A stretch of DNA of 64,000 nucleotides from Nitrospira sp. Its GTDB lineage: Bacteria; Nitrospirota; Nitrospiria; Nitrospirales; Nitrospiraceae. Shown in pieces: positions 30,299-38,898 of this stretch (its first letter is position 1; the number at the start of each line of letters is the position of its first letter). A program made the position numbers and the translations under genes. A model generated the notes under the pieces. The model saw nothing but the letters and a program-made list of their open reading frames with translations. It was not told the DNA's origin and ran no database searches. The DNA is taken from positions 1 to 64,000 of the forward strand of contig JALDRG010000017.1 of assembly GCA_031315995.1 (NCBI GenBank), read 5' to 3'.

Positions 30299-32368
30299 TC
30301 AAAATCTCACCGTGACCCATCCCATCGAACGGCTGGCGATCTGATCGCCGAGCGGATGTTCCCGGTGCTTGTCGTTCAGTGCGTTGAATATCGAGAGCGC
30401 CACCTCTGCCTCGCGCATGTAACCGGCTGCGGCCTTTTGCTGCCAGAATCGATATCCGATGCGGAGATTGAGCAGATTGTAACTGTCGATGCGATCCGAT
30501 GGTGAGACGACGCCGGTGGTCGGGATACCCGCCAAGGTCGCGAAGGTCTGGGCAATGGGGTACGTAGTCGCGCCGACATAGTAGTACCCGATTTCTCCGC
30601 TCAGCCCGCTGTCCCATTCGGCACGGAGGCCCCAGTTGACCTTGGATCGTGGCGCACCTCTGCGCACCGTCCCCACGAAATTTTGACCGATCTCCTCATA
30701 GGCATAGTTGGCGAATCCGCTCAACCAGTTTGTGGCCAGGATTTCGACGCCGGCCTCGCCCCCATAGATGTCCGCAGACCCCTGGTCGTTGACGAACTCG
30801 GACGTGCCGGTAGAAGTAATTCGGCTGCCGATCAGATCGGAGATATGGTTGAAGAACAGGTCTGCACGGAACCTCAAGCGGTGTTTCCAGTACCAGCCCT
30901 GGTAGCCGGCCTCATAGGAAATGATTTGCTCTGGCGCAAGCCTGGTGGACCCCGAGATCGGCACGGTCGAAGAGACGACAGATGGAAAGGGCAGCGGCAA
31001 GCCCGTGGGAATCGATGTGGTCACACGCTGGTCTTGATGGGATTCAAACAGGGTTGGTGGCCGATAGGCGACGGACCCGGAGAGGTGAAAGGTGTGGCCC
31101 TCGACCGGTTGATACAGGAGGGCCACACGCGGGCTCCAGGTTCCGTTGATTTGGGAATGGAGGTCATAACGCAGGCCGGCGACGATTCTTAGTGCGGAGG
31201 TGGCGCGCCATTCGTCCTGAATGAACAGTCCCAAACGGTCTTCTCGGCTAAATTGGTCAATGGCACTGCTCGACAGCGAGTTGTGACGATAATTGACCCC
31301 ATACAGCAACCGGTTCATGGCCCAGAGATCGGCCGCATGTTGGACGTCCACGTTGTAGGTGTTACCCGAGAAAGGATTGGTGGAAGATCCGTTCCGATCG
31401 GTAATCCGGAGCAGGTTGACCAGTTGAGGGCTGGGGTTAATCGTCGCGTCATCGGTATAGCCGGACCACCAGGCACGAACGAGAAAGGCCCCCTGTTCGT
31501 AGAGGACATTGGCGTAAGCAAATGATGGCCGGGTGGAGTTGCTTGTCACTTCACCGACCTGTCCGTCGTAGCGGTTGCTGTCCACCACACCTCCTGAGAC
31601 CTGTAGTTTGGACATCGACGATAACGCGTATTCCGTCTGTACATTGGCCTTGTGAGAACGAAACCCCAGGGCATCTCGATCCCGCCATTGCTGGGTCTGG
31701 TCGCGACCGACGGAGAGCCGATAGCCGAATTTGCCGACGGTCCCCGCATGGATCGCCGCGCTGCTGATCGTTCCGAGTTCGCCTCCCCCGAATTGCAGCG
31801 TGGTGCCCTTCATTTCCTCGGGCGACTTGGTGATGATATTGATCACGCCGTCGAAGGCGTTGAAGCCGTACATGGCTGAGGCGGGCCCCTTGAGGACTTC
31901 GATGCGTTTGATTTCGGGGAGCGTGACGGGGATGGCTTTCCAGAACACGTTGCCTTGCACGTCGAGATAAATGGATCGCCCGTCCACCATCACCAGCATT
32001 TTGTTCGCGAAGGGTTGGTTGCCTCCTCTGGCGCTGACATTGAAATCGGCCCCGGTCATCTGCATGACTTCCAGCCCCGGTACGCGGCGAAGGACGGTCG
32101 GCAAATCGATCGCGCCGGATTGTCGAATATCCTCATCCGTAATCACATAGACGTTTGACGGTGCTTGTGAGATCGGCTGCTCGTATCGACTCGCGATGCT
32201 CACGGTCTCTTCCTCTTTCAACAATTCCAGATCGTTGCTGACGAGAGGGGCCAGGGACTGGTCCACGATCATCGGCGTCGGTTCGGCAGCCGCGAAGCTG
32301 CCGAGGCGCAAGGTTAACAACGCCGCCACGAGCGGATAGCAGACTTCCTTCGGTTCAGAATTCATCAC
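30299..32368 (-). CDS. TonB-dependent outer-membrane receptor (tandem copy 2)
   Basis: Plug domain NVYVITDEDIRQSGAIDLPTVLRRVPGLEVMQ...EIKRIEVLKGPASAMYGFNAFDGVINIITK; C-terminal beta-barrel ending in F. Confidence 0.93.
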   Translation of the reverse strand: MMNSEPKEVCYPLVAALLTLRLGSFAAAEPTPMIVDQSLAPLVSNDLELLKEEETVSIASRYEQPISQAPSNVYVITDEDIRQSGAIDLPTVLRRVPGLEVMQMTGADFNVSARGGNQPFANKMLVMVDGRSIYLDVQGNVFWKAIPVTLPEIKRIEVLKGPASAMYGFNAFDGVINIITKSPEEMKGTTLQFGGGELGTISSAAIHAGTVGKFGYRLSVGRDQTQQWRDRDALGFRSHKANVQTEYALSSMSKLQVSGGVVDSNRYDGQVGEVTSNSTRPSFAYANVLYEQGAFLVRAWWSGYTDDATINPSPQLVNLLRITDRNGSSTNPFSGNTYNVDVQHAADLWAMNRLLYGVNYRHNSLSSSAIDQFSREDRLGLFIQDEWRATSALRIVAGLRYDLHSQINGTWSPRVALLYQPVEGHTFHLSGSVAYRPPTLFESHQDQRVTTSIPTGLPLPFPSVVSSTVPISGSTRLAPEQIISYEAGYQGWYWKHRLRFRADLFFNHISDLIGSRITSTGTSEFVNDQGSADIYGGEAGVEILATNWLSGFANYAYEEIGQNFVGTVRRGAPRSKVNWGLRAEWDSGLSGEIGYYYVGATTYPIAQTFATLAGIPTTGVVSPSDRIDSYNLLNLRIGYRFWQQKAAAGYMREAEVALSIFNALNDKHREHPLGDQIASRSMGWVTVRF

Positions 32369-32375
32369 GCATCAC

Positions 32376-34466
32376 TCAAAACCTGAGAGTGACCCATCCC
32401 ATCACCCGGCTGCCGAGTGTGTCGCCCAGGGGATGTTCCTTGTGACGATCGTCCAGTGCATTGAAGACGGCGACGGCCACTTCTGCCTTGTCGTGCCAGA
32501 ACCGATACCCCCCGCGCAGGTTCAGCAGGGTGTAACTATCGACCGTCGGACTGGTCGGTGCGGGGAGCACCGGAGCGAGTGCGGTGAAGAATTCAATCAA
32601 CGGGTAGGTCGCGCTCGCGACGTAATTTACCGCGATTTCCGTGTTGAACCCGTTGTCCCAGTCCCCGCGGAGGCCTATATTCGCCTTCCACTTCGGGCCG
32701 CCACGCCGAGAGACGCCGGTGAAGGTTTGTCCGATAGATTGATAGGACACATTCGCAAAGCCGCTGAGCCATCTAGTGGCGAGGAATTCCAGTCCCGCTT
32801 CGGTTCCAACAATATCCGCTTCCCCCCCGTTGACCAGAGTGCGCGCGGCGCCGATGGTTTGGAAGTTGATCAAGTCGGAGAGATGATTGAAGAAGAGGTC
32901 AAGCCTGGTCCGGAGCCGGTGTTTCAGCCACCAGCCTTGATACCCGACTTCATAGGAGATGATTTGTTCGGGATTGAGCTTCTGCGACCCGAATAACGGG
33001 ATGGGCGCGAATAGAGGTGGAACGGTGGGCAAGATCCGAAGATCGAGATTCGATTCAAACAGCGTCGGAGGCCGATAGGCGACAGACCCGCTGAGACGAA
33101 ACGTGTGGTCCGGGGTGAGGCTGTAGACGAGGGCAACACGCGGACTCCAGGTGCCGGCGATTCGGGTGTGTAGATCATAGCGAATACCGGCCACCAGGGT
33201 GAGAGGTGGGAGGAGCTTCCACTCGTCCTGAAGATGGAACCCGAGGCGATCTTCCCGTCCCAATTCTGAGACGGCACTGCCATCGACCGTGTTGTACCGG
33301 TAATTGACGCCATAACTGAGGCGGTTGCTGGGACCGAAGTCGAGGCTGTGTTGCGCTTCGACGTTATAGGTGTTGGTGGTGAACGAGACGTTCGAGCCGC
33401 CTGCCGCATTCGTCTGCCGGACAAATTGCGCGAGGAGCGGGTGCGTCGCAGAGTCCACGGGAATGTCGTTACCCTGCCACCAGCCGCGCACGGAAAGATT
33501 ACGGTACTGATAATGGACATCCGTATACGCCTGATTGAATTGTGAACGGGGAATTTGGACATTCGAGACGGGGCCGTCGAAGCGATTGGTGTCGATCAAT
33601 CCGCCGGCGACCCGCAAGGTGGCGTCGCCGGAGATGTTGTACTGCGTCTGCACGTTGAACTTGCTGGACCGAAAGGCCAGGGCGTCATGGTTGCGCCACT
33701 GTTGGTTCTGGTCATGGCCGATGGAAAGGCGATAATCGAGTTTTCCCGCAACCCCCGCCTGGACGGCAGCGCTGCTGATCGTGCCGAGTTCCCCGCCGCC
33801 GAATTGCAGCGTCGTCCCTCTCATTTCCTGCGCGGACTTCGTGATGATATTGATGACCCCATCGAAGGCATTGAACCCATACACGACAGAAGCCGGCCCC
33901 TTGAGCACCTCGATGCGTTTGATCTCCGGCAGGGTGATCGGAAGGGATTTCCAGAAGACGAGACCTTGGCCGTCGATATAGATCGATCGACCATCGATCA
34001 TGACCAGCACCTTGTTGGCAAAGAGTTGGTTGTCGCCACGAGCGCTTACGTTGAAGTCCGCCCCGGTGACTTGCATGATATCGAGCCCGGGCACGCGTCG
34101 AAGAATGGTCGGAATGTCAGCTGCACCGGAGTGACGGATGTCTTCGTCCGTGATGACGTAGACGTTGGAGGGAGCTTGTGAAATCGGTTGCTCGTGGCGG
34201 GTGGCGATGCTGACGGTTTCTTCTTTGAGCAGTTCGAGCTCTTCGTTGGCCGTTCGTCCTTCCACTGAAGTGGAAGAGGAGGGCTGGGCGTCTTGAGCTT
34301 GCACTGCGATGGCGCCACACATGCTCAGGAACCCCCCGCACAGCACCACGGCATAGTCCCGTAATCGATCTTTGATGGTCTTTGTCGCCCTAGGGCGACG
34401 CGTGGCTGATGGAGGAGGAGATGGGGGTTGATAGATTGTACCGCAGTGTTGCATCGGGGGGCGCAT
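32376..34466 (-). CDS. TonB-dependent outer-membrane receptor (tandem copy 1)
   Basis: Near-identical plug motifs to the adjacent gene; start taken at ATG 34466 (MRPPMQHCG) instead of longer ORF to 34601. Confidence 0.92.
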   Translation of the reverse strand: MRPPMQHCGTIYQPPSPPPSATRRPRATKTIKDRLRDYAVVLCGGFLSMCGAIAVQAQDAQPSSSTSVEGRTANEELELLKEETVSIATRHEQPISQAPSNVYVITDEDIRHSGAADIPTILRRVPGLDIMQVTGADFNVSARGDNQLFANKVLVMIDGRSIYIDGQGLVFWKSLPITLPEIKRIEVLKGPASVVYGFNAFDGVINIITKSAQEMRGTTLQFGGGELGTISSAAVQAGVAGKLDYRLSIGHDQNQQWRNHDALAFRSSKFNVQTQYNISGDATLRVAGGLIDTNRFDGPVSNVQIPRSQFNQAYTDVHYQYRNLSVRGWWQGNDIPVDSATHPLLAQFVRQTNAAGGSNVSFTTNTYNVEAQHSLDFGPSNRLSYGVNYRYNTVDGSAVSELGREDRLGFHLQDEWKLLPPLTLVAGIRYDLHTRIAGTWSPRVALVYSLTPDHTFRLSGSVAYRPPTLFESNLDLRILPTVPPLFAPIPLFGSQKLNPEQIISYEVGYQGWWLKHRLRTRLDLFFNHLSDLINFQTIGAARTLVNGGEADIVGTEAGLEFLATRWLSGFANVSYQSIGQTFTGVSRRGGPKWKANIGLRGDWDNGFNTEIAVNYVASATYPLIEFFTALAPVLPAPTSPTVDSYTLLNLRGGYRFWHDKAEVAVAVFNALDDRHKEHPLGDTLGSRVMGWVTLRF

Positions 34467-34684
34467 GGCATACCGTAGGTCCTTGACCGGCGCTGTCGGA
34501 CATGGTCGGACGGAAGGAACGAACGAGAACCATATGGTTAGAGGTATGCTCTCGCAAAAGGCATGCTTATGGGATTGTCGATCTGTAGATCGCAGGCGCA
34601 TAAATTTTGCGCGGATCTACGCGATTTGGGCAGTCTTCGCAAGATGCGAAGCGGAGCGAGGAGGCTTAGGTCCCGGGCCCGTAT
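34467..34684. promoter_or_regulatory. Palindrome-rich leader upstream of TonB-receptor/sensor block
   Basis: Exact inverted repeats CGATCT-GT-AGATCG (34579-34592), GCGCA-TAAATTT-TGCGC (34596-34612), CTTCGCA-AGA-TGCGAAG (34635-34651), continuing into GTATCTA-GT-TAGATAC (34681-34696). Confidence 0.5.
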
Positions 34685-34966
34685 CTAGTTAGATACAGAC
34701 TGTATGTCTTCAGATACAGGCGTCTGAATGGTCTTGTTGGTGCGTGGCCGACCTGGTTTTAGATCTTGAAGTCGCGGGGAAAAGGGGCGGCCATTTTGCG
34801 ATTCCAAATTGTTGAGGAGATCCTCCATCGCTGAGGAAATGAGGCCGGCCATGGTGGTACCTGACGTCCAATAGGCGGCGTCGCGCATACGTTCCAAGAG
34901 GTCGGTCGGGAGGCTGACGGTCATGCGTTGACGTTTCTGTGATCTCAAATAGATGAATCGATTCAT
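34685..34966 (-). CDS. Ribbon-helix-helix (CopG/Arc-like) DNA-binding protein
   Basis: MTVSLPTDLLERMRDAAYWTSGTTMAGLISSAMEDLLNNLE matches RHH beta-strand/helix/helix pattern; start taken at MNRFIYLRSQ. Confidence 0.65.
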   Translation of the reverse strand: MNRFIYLRSQKRQRMTVSLPTDLLERMRDAAYWTSGTTMAGLISSAMEDLLNNLESQNGRPFSPRLQDLKPGRPRTNKTIQTPVSEDIQSVSN

Positions 34967-35011
34967 GGTGCAACTCCTTTGCACGAAAGTCCTCGCTGCT
35001 AAGATGGTTGA

Positions 35012-35032
35012 TGATGCCCTTCCAGGGCATCA
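35012..35032. repeat. Inverted repeat TGATGCCC-TTCCA-GGGCATCA in leader of RHH gene
   Basis: Exact 8-bp arms read from sequence. Confidence 0.5.
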
Positions 35033-35071
35033 CGGTACACGGTCCGCGTCGCAGGCAGGTGTCCAGTCGAC

Positions 35072-35197
35072 CTAGGTTCGCCGTTGAGGCGGATCCGTGT
35101 CGGGCTGATGCGAGGCGGTTTCTTTCCAAACGGCGACAATCAAGAGTGCCAACATGCCGCTGACTCCAATCAGGAGACCACCCATGACGAGTTCCAT
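35072..35197 (-). CDS. Small single-TM protein (41 aa)
   Basis: MELVMGGLLIGVSGMLALLIVAVWKETASHQPDTDPPQRRT, ATG at 35197 preceded by AAAGGAGCC RBS. Confidence 0.5.
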   Translation of the reverse strand: MELVMGGLLIGVSGMLALLIVAVWKETASHQPDTDPPQRRT

Positions 35198-35799
35198 GTC
35201 AGGCTCCTTTCTATTCCGAAAAGGTGTGTCCGGCTTCTGAGCCGACCGAAACGACTTCGTATACACATGAGATACAGCAACAGCCGTGCCACATCGCAGA
35301 GGAATGAGTGTTCTTCGTAATTCTGTCTCAGGAGAACCAGAATCCTGAGCACCGTCACGACTTGAGATGTCACTTCGAACATCACCATTCGTAATCGCCT
35401 TCAAGGTTGTCCGAGGAATGTGAGATGAGATGCCTGATGACGATACAGCAAGATTTGTAGGGCAGAAAGAGCCATGGAATTGGTAAGGCGAGATTTCAAG
35501 CAGACGTGATGGGAACGGTCGCTCAAACGAAGCGTGTCCGGCAATGTCGTGGCGAGCGTGTCTGGTGAACGGTAGAACTCACTGGCAGGGCGTTCCTCAG
35601 ACTGATATTGATTGTGCGGTAACAAGTCGGCTTGTTGAGTTGGGCAAAGACAGCGCCTGCTAAGAGGTGAGGGATGTCTCCCATCTCGTAATGGAATTGA
35701 AATTGGTCTCGGCCTGGTGATCCCGTTGAAGGGCAGCGGTATGAGCACTGAAGTGCAATCTGCCATGGCACTCGTCGTTGGACGCACCCAGGCCACTCA

Positions 35800-36531
35800 T
35801 CAGCGCCGGCGGGCATGGGATTGCGCAACATCCCAGTCGGCCACCTCATGCAAGCCGACTTGCCTCAGCAGTGCCGCACGTTGTTTGCGGAGTTCTGTGT
35901 CCGTCGGAGCAGATTCAATGAGGTCGCATAAGCAACCCATCGCGTCATACCAAAATCCCTTCGCGGCACTTGCCACGACCGCTTCACGCGTGCAGGTCGT
36001 CATGGCGCCCAGTATCGAGCACTCGCTGAAGTCACAGCGCTCAATCATGCCGCCGGTCACAATATCGTGCGAAGGAGAGTCCGTGTCTTTGATCACGGAG
36101 ATGTACCAGCGGTATTGGATGTTCGCCTGAAGCGCAAAACCCAGGTCCTCGAGCTTGACGGCATGAACTCCTGCTTTGTTTGGGGGCGCAAGCGACCGTT
36201 CAACCAATGCACTGATCGATCGCTCATCGATCAGTGTGAATTTGATCGGCAACGAGGTATGTTTGGAAAGGAACCAGTTGAGAACCGGATGTTGCTTGAC
36301 GGTGATACCGACATGATCAGGAACGAGTGCAGCGACAGCGGGGGTGTCACCGTCGCTTCCTCGCAAGGTTCCTCCGATACGGGCCCGGGGAGCAATGTTT
36401 TGCGGCGCGTTGTACCGCGGGAGTTCTGTCTCCCCTTCCGTCACGGCCACGCTCGTACTCACCAGGGAGGCGATGAGCATCACCGTGGCGCCGATTGCAT
36501 GAGCCATGAAGTGATGGGTACGCGTTGCCAC
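35800..36531 (-). CDS. DUF928-like exported protein
   Basis: Signal peptide; ARIGGTLRGSDGDTPAVAALVPDHVGITVKQHPVLNWFLS and terminal WYDAMGCLCDLIE pattern as in DUF928 proteins linked to TPR-CHAT genes. Confidence 0.75.
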   Translation of the reverse strand: MATRTHHFMAHAIGATVMLIASLVSTSVAVTEGETELPRYNAPQNIAPRARIGGTLRGSDGDTPAVAALVPDHVGITVKQHPVLNWFLSKHTSLPIKFTLIDERSISALVERSLAPPNKAGVHAVKLEDLGFALQANIQYRWYISVIKDTDSPSHDIVTGGMIERCDFSECSILGAMTTCTREAVVASAAKGFWYDAMGCLCDLIESAPTDTELRKQRAALLRQVGLHEVADWDVAQSHARRR

Positions 36532-36555
36532 GATGTCTCCTTCTCTTCAGCCGCG

Positions 36556-38898
36556 TCATAGCCAATTATTTAACAACAAAAAGGCAGCCCAGTAAGCCGG
36601 ATGCTCATAGACGCGGTCCGCCAAAAGCTTCAACTGTGCAAGCTGCAAAGCACGTGCCTTTGATATCGATGTGTCATGCAATTGACGATAGAATTCTGAT
36701 ACCAATTCTGACGACGCGTCGTCATTGATGAACCAGAGCGTGGCGAGCGCACTCCTGGCTCCCGCCTTTACCGCAATCCCGGCAAGTCCAAGCGCTGCTC
36801 GGTCGTCGCCAACTCCGGTTTGACAGGCGCTTAATGTGAGCAGTTCCAGCGGATCCTGACGGAACCGAAACAGTCCGACCAGGTGCTCCAGCTGCGTCAA
36901 AGTCAACTTATCGTCAAAGGTCAGGAGAAATGACTGAGAGACGTCCGTCGCAAACTGTCCATGTGTGGCGATGTGAAGGATGGTATATCGGCCATCCTGC
37001 AACTCTGTTTCAATCCGCGGCGCAATAAAATCGCCATCGAGCAGTCGCTCTCCTTTAAAAAGCGAGTGGATGTAGCCGACCTCCTCGGCGACATGGGGCA
37101 GAGGAGGAAAGCCCTGCACCGCTTTGGTCAGTCCGCTGGACAGGAGTTGGACTCTGGTCCGGTTGATAGGGCGGGGATCGGTCAGATCAAGGCCGGGGGT
37201 CATCGCCACAGCATAGTGCGCGATGAGGAATTGGTCGCCGTCATGCAGCGCCGACATAGGAATGGTGCGGAGCGATCCGTCTGGGACGATGACCAGCGTG
37301 TCTACGTTGAGCCTGCGAAGGTCATCCTGAAGGGGCCGAATCAACCAGTCATACAACTGCTGAGCATGGGGCAGGTATTCACGGGTCGTTCGCTTTTCGA
37401 GCCTATGCCGGAAGCTACGGACTTCATCCGTCAGGGCCGCAGCCGTCACCGGAACGGAATGTCGTTTGAGACCATCGGGGAAACTCACGAGCAGTTCGGT
37501 GCGATCGCTGAAGACGATGGGATAAATGATGGCAGTCGAAGGAGAGACGGAATCCAGTTTCGTGATGCGAGCCTGCATCTGGTCCACGCAGTCATCCCGG
37601 AAATAGTCCCGGAGCTCCGCGGCTTTGTAGGCTTCAATCACATCCCGTGCCGTCCGCAAATAGGGTTCGGCCTGTAGGTCATCACTCATCAGGGCTGCAC
37701 GTTTCAGAAGTAAGTCGGCCAATTCAAAATACAATGAACGAATAGATGGCTGCTCAGAATCCGGAGATGTCTGCGCGGCGAAGGTCACTTCGACTCGAAT
37801 CGGCTGCAAGGTGGCTGCAGCCTCCTGATAGGCAGACAGGGCGTCATCGAGCTTGCCAAGACGGGCCAGCAGACGTCCGCTTTGCCACTGCCAACGATAC
37901 AGCGACTCAGGCGCGCTCGCAGACTGTGCGGCGAAGACCGCTCTGCGGGTCAGCTGAAGTGCCTCATTCACACGGCGTTCCATCTCATAGAGATGCCCGA
38001 GATGTCCATACGCATAGGAGGCGAGGCGCGCGTTGCCGGGTTTCTCCGCCATCATGGCCGCCTCTTGCAGCAATGCGGCAGATTGTTTCAGCGCCGACTC
38101 ATGCGACGGCGAATGAACCAATGCCAGATCGCGATACCCCAGGGCCAGGTTGATGAGCCCCTCGGCCTTGTCGTAGGAGGCCGGGGAGTTGGAAAGTACT
38201 CCGCCGGCTTCGTTCAGTGCCGGCGCCGCCTCGTCGAACTGTTTCAATTGAATGGCCACTCGAGCGGCGTTGACACGGGCACGAACGACGAGCAGCGCGA
38301 GCTGTTCCTCCTTCGCTCGCGTTGCCGCCTCGCGGAAGGCGATGAGGGATTCCGCGAGGCGGCCTTGTAAGGCCAGCACAATGCCAAGGTCATTTTGGAG
38401 CGCGGCGGCAAGTGTCGGGAACTTCTGTGCCTGCGCGATTTCGACCGCTTGCACGATATAGTCCGCGGCGACGTCGTATTGATGGCTTGTCACATAGGTT
38501 TTGCCAAGCTCGGACAGGGTCAGCGTCATCCATTTTGGATCGCCGATCTTCCGCGCGAGTTGCAGGGCCAACTCCTGCTGGAGGAAAGCCTGGTTCACAT
38601 GCCCCAATGTGCGTGCGGCATAGGCGGCATTGGAGAGAGCCTGGATCTGGCCCCTCGCCTGGCCCGCCTGGTCATAGAGCTCCGCGGCTTCTTTCCATGC
38701 GACGAGTGCCTCCTCCAGCGCCCCTTGCTGGGCAGCGGCCTGACCTCGTTGCATCAGTTCATCGGCGGAAGGTCGATTGTCCGCCGCGAATGAAACCGCA
38801 CAGACGAGCAGAAACATACTGCATAGACCGACTGGCTTGGAAAGAGACGCGCGCGCCGTCGAGACCATCGACAATATTGTATGCAGATGTCCGTCCAT
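36556..38898 (-). CDS. TPR-CHAT protein (caspase-like protease) with signal peptide
   Basis: Multiple TPR units; C-terminal TILHIATHGQFATD (His) and LLTLSACQTGVGDDRAALGLAGIAVKAGARSALATLWFINDDASSELVSEFY (Cys) of CHAT family. Confidence 0.93.
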   Translation of the reverse strand: MDGHLHTILSMVSTARASLSKPVGLCSMFLLVCAVSFAADNRPSADELMQRGQAAAQQGALEEALVAWKEAAELYDQAGQARGQIQALSNAAYAARTLGHVNQAFLQQELALQLARKIGDPKWMTLTLSELGKTYVTSHQYDVAADYIVQAVEIAQAQKFPTLAAALQNDLGIVLALQGRLAESLIAFREAATRAKEEQLALLVVRARVNAARVAIQLKQFDEAAPALNEAGGVLSNSPASYDKAEGLINLALGYRDLALVHSPSHESALKQSAALLQEAAMMAEKPGNARLASYAYGHLGHLYEMERRVNEALQLTRRAVFAAQSASAPESLYRWQWQSGRLLARLGKLDDALSAYQEAAATLQPIRVEVTFAAQTSPDSEQPSIRSLYFELADLLLKRAALMSDDLQAEPYLRTARDVIEAYKAAELRDYFRDDCVDQMQARITKLDSVSPSTAIIYPIVFSDRTELLVSFPDGLKRHSVPVTAAALTDEVRSFRHRLEKRTTREYLPHAQQLYDWLIRPLQDDLRRLNVDTLVIVPDGSLRTIPMSALHDGDQFLIAHYAVAMTPGLDLTDPRPINRTRVQLLSSGLTKAVQGFPPLPHVAEEVGYIHSLFKGERLLDGDFIAPRIETELQDGRYTILHIATHGQFATDVSQSFLLTFDDKLTLTQLEHLVGLFRFRQDPLELLTLSACQTGVGDDRAALGLAGIAVKAGARSALATLWFINDDASSELVSEFYRQLHDTSISKARALQLAQLKLLADRVYEHPAYWAAFLLLNNWL

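Noticed and set aside
35401-35796. Hypothetical minus-strand ORFs between the small TM gene and DUF928
   Set aside because: No RBS, no domain pattern, overlapping alternative ORFs of similar length; region is more likely non-coding
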